NCBI GenBank assembly: GCA_007753675.1
Contig: CP036432.1
Coordinates: 3,012,394 to 3,076,393, forward strand
Length of the DNA: 64,000 bases
Source of the DNA: Stieleria magnilauensis
GTDB lineage: Bacteria > Planctomycetota > Planctomycetia > Pirellulales > Pirellulaceae
Reading direction: 5' to 3'
Shown here: positions 63,868 to 64,000 of the stretch, in pieces
Layout of the letters: each line of letters opens with the position of its first letter
Position numbering within the stretch: position 1 is the first letter of the stretch
Notes under the pieces: generated by a model
The model's input: the letters and a program-made list of their open reading frames with translations, nothing else
What the model was told of the DNA's origin: nothing
Databases searched by the model: none
Program-made: the position numbers and the translations under genes

Positions 63868-64000
63868 TCAGGCCCCGGTTTGCACGACGGGCTGGGTGTG
63901 ACGGTCGCTGCAGAGGACGACCAGCAAATTGGAAACGAGTGCCGCCCGCTGGGCGGCATCGAGTTCGACGATGTTGTCTCGCTTGAGATGCTCCAGCGCC
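63868..64000 (-). CDS. C-terminal end of an unidentified protein (runs off the window)
   Basis: The last 43 codons, ending with TGA at 63870-63868. Helical (ALEHLKRDNIVELDAAQRAA, LVSNLLVVLCSDRHTQPVVQ). Not enough to name a family. Same strand as the BlaI gene, 480 bp upstream of it. Confidence 0.6.
   Translation of the reverse strand, partial: ALEHLKRDNIVELDAAQRAALVSNLLVVLCSDRHTQPVVQTGA

Overview
The window looks like a chromosomal segment of a planctomycete of the Rhodopirellula/Pirellulaceae type. The call rests on gene content: a DUF1549/DUF1501 pair, a TIGR03067-type secreted protein, an ECF sigma factor next to a giant Ser/Thr kinase with an N-terminal zinc finger, an N-type ATPase operon without a delta gene, many large secreted proteins of unknown function, and intergenic spaces full of palindromic and tandem repeats.

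Layout. 1-3891 is the right end of an integrated element. All its genes read leftwards: a phage-type primase (cut by the window edge), a small ORF, an AlpA-like regulator, a 302-aa unknown, a broken small ORF, a small-terminase-like HTH protein and a membrane protein. It ends at a 3' half of a tRNA-Pro(GGG) gene (attachment-site remnant) followed by a hairpin. This is the best candidate for something new: a phage-satellite-like island in a planctomycete. 4-16 kb holds a secreted beta-propeller-like protein, an intact IS4-family insertion with 8-bp target duplication, a HAD phosphatase plus FGGY sugar kinase, a membrane protein, an AhpD-like protein, an FKBP lipoprotein and an RluA-type pseudouridine synthase. 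At 16.6-22.2 kb lies a secreted von Willebrand factor A protein followed by a metzincin-like metalloprotease. A second IS4-family element, with 11-bp target duplication, splits the vWA gene; removing it restores a 500-codon frame exactly.

22.8-30 kb has tRNA-Val(CAC) and a four-gene Mla/MCE-type lipid transport operon whose ATP-binding subunit has lost every catalytic motif. 30-46 kb is an energy-metabolism block: a dihydroorotate-dehydrogenase-like protein, pyruvate:ferredoxin oxidoreductase, a CBS protein, a sigma-70 factor, the complete N-ATPase operon (atpD-C-Q-R-B-E-F-A-G) and a second CBS protein. 47-64 kb has a PAC2 protein, two Tat-translocase subunits, the TIGR03067 protein, the kinase/ECF-sigma pair, secreted and Tat-exported proteins, the DUF1501/DUF1549 pair, and a BlaI/BlaR1-like regulator pair preceded by two perfect palindromic operators.

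Three arrays of 79-81-bp tandem repeats (29.7, 46.5 and 57.3 kb), each unit carrying two hairpins, and at least five other dispersed repeat families occupy most non-coding space. One repeat copy sits inside the ATPase operon, one lies at each end of the kinase gene, and one truncates a merC-like gene. Functions are assigned from motifs read by eye; no database search was possible.
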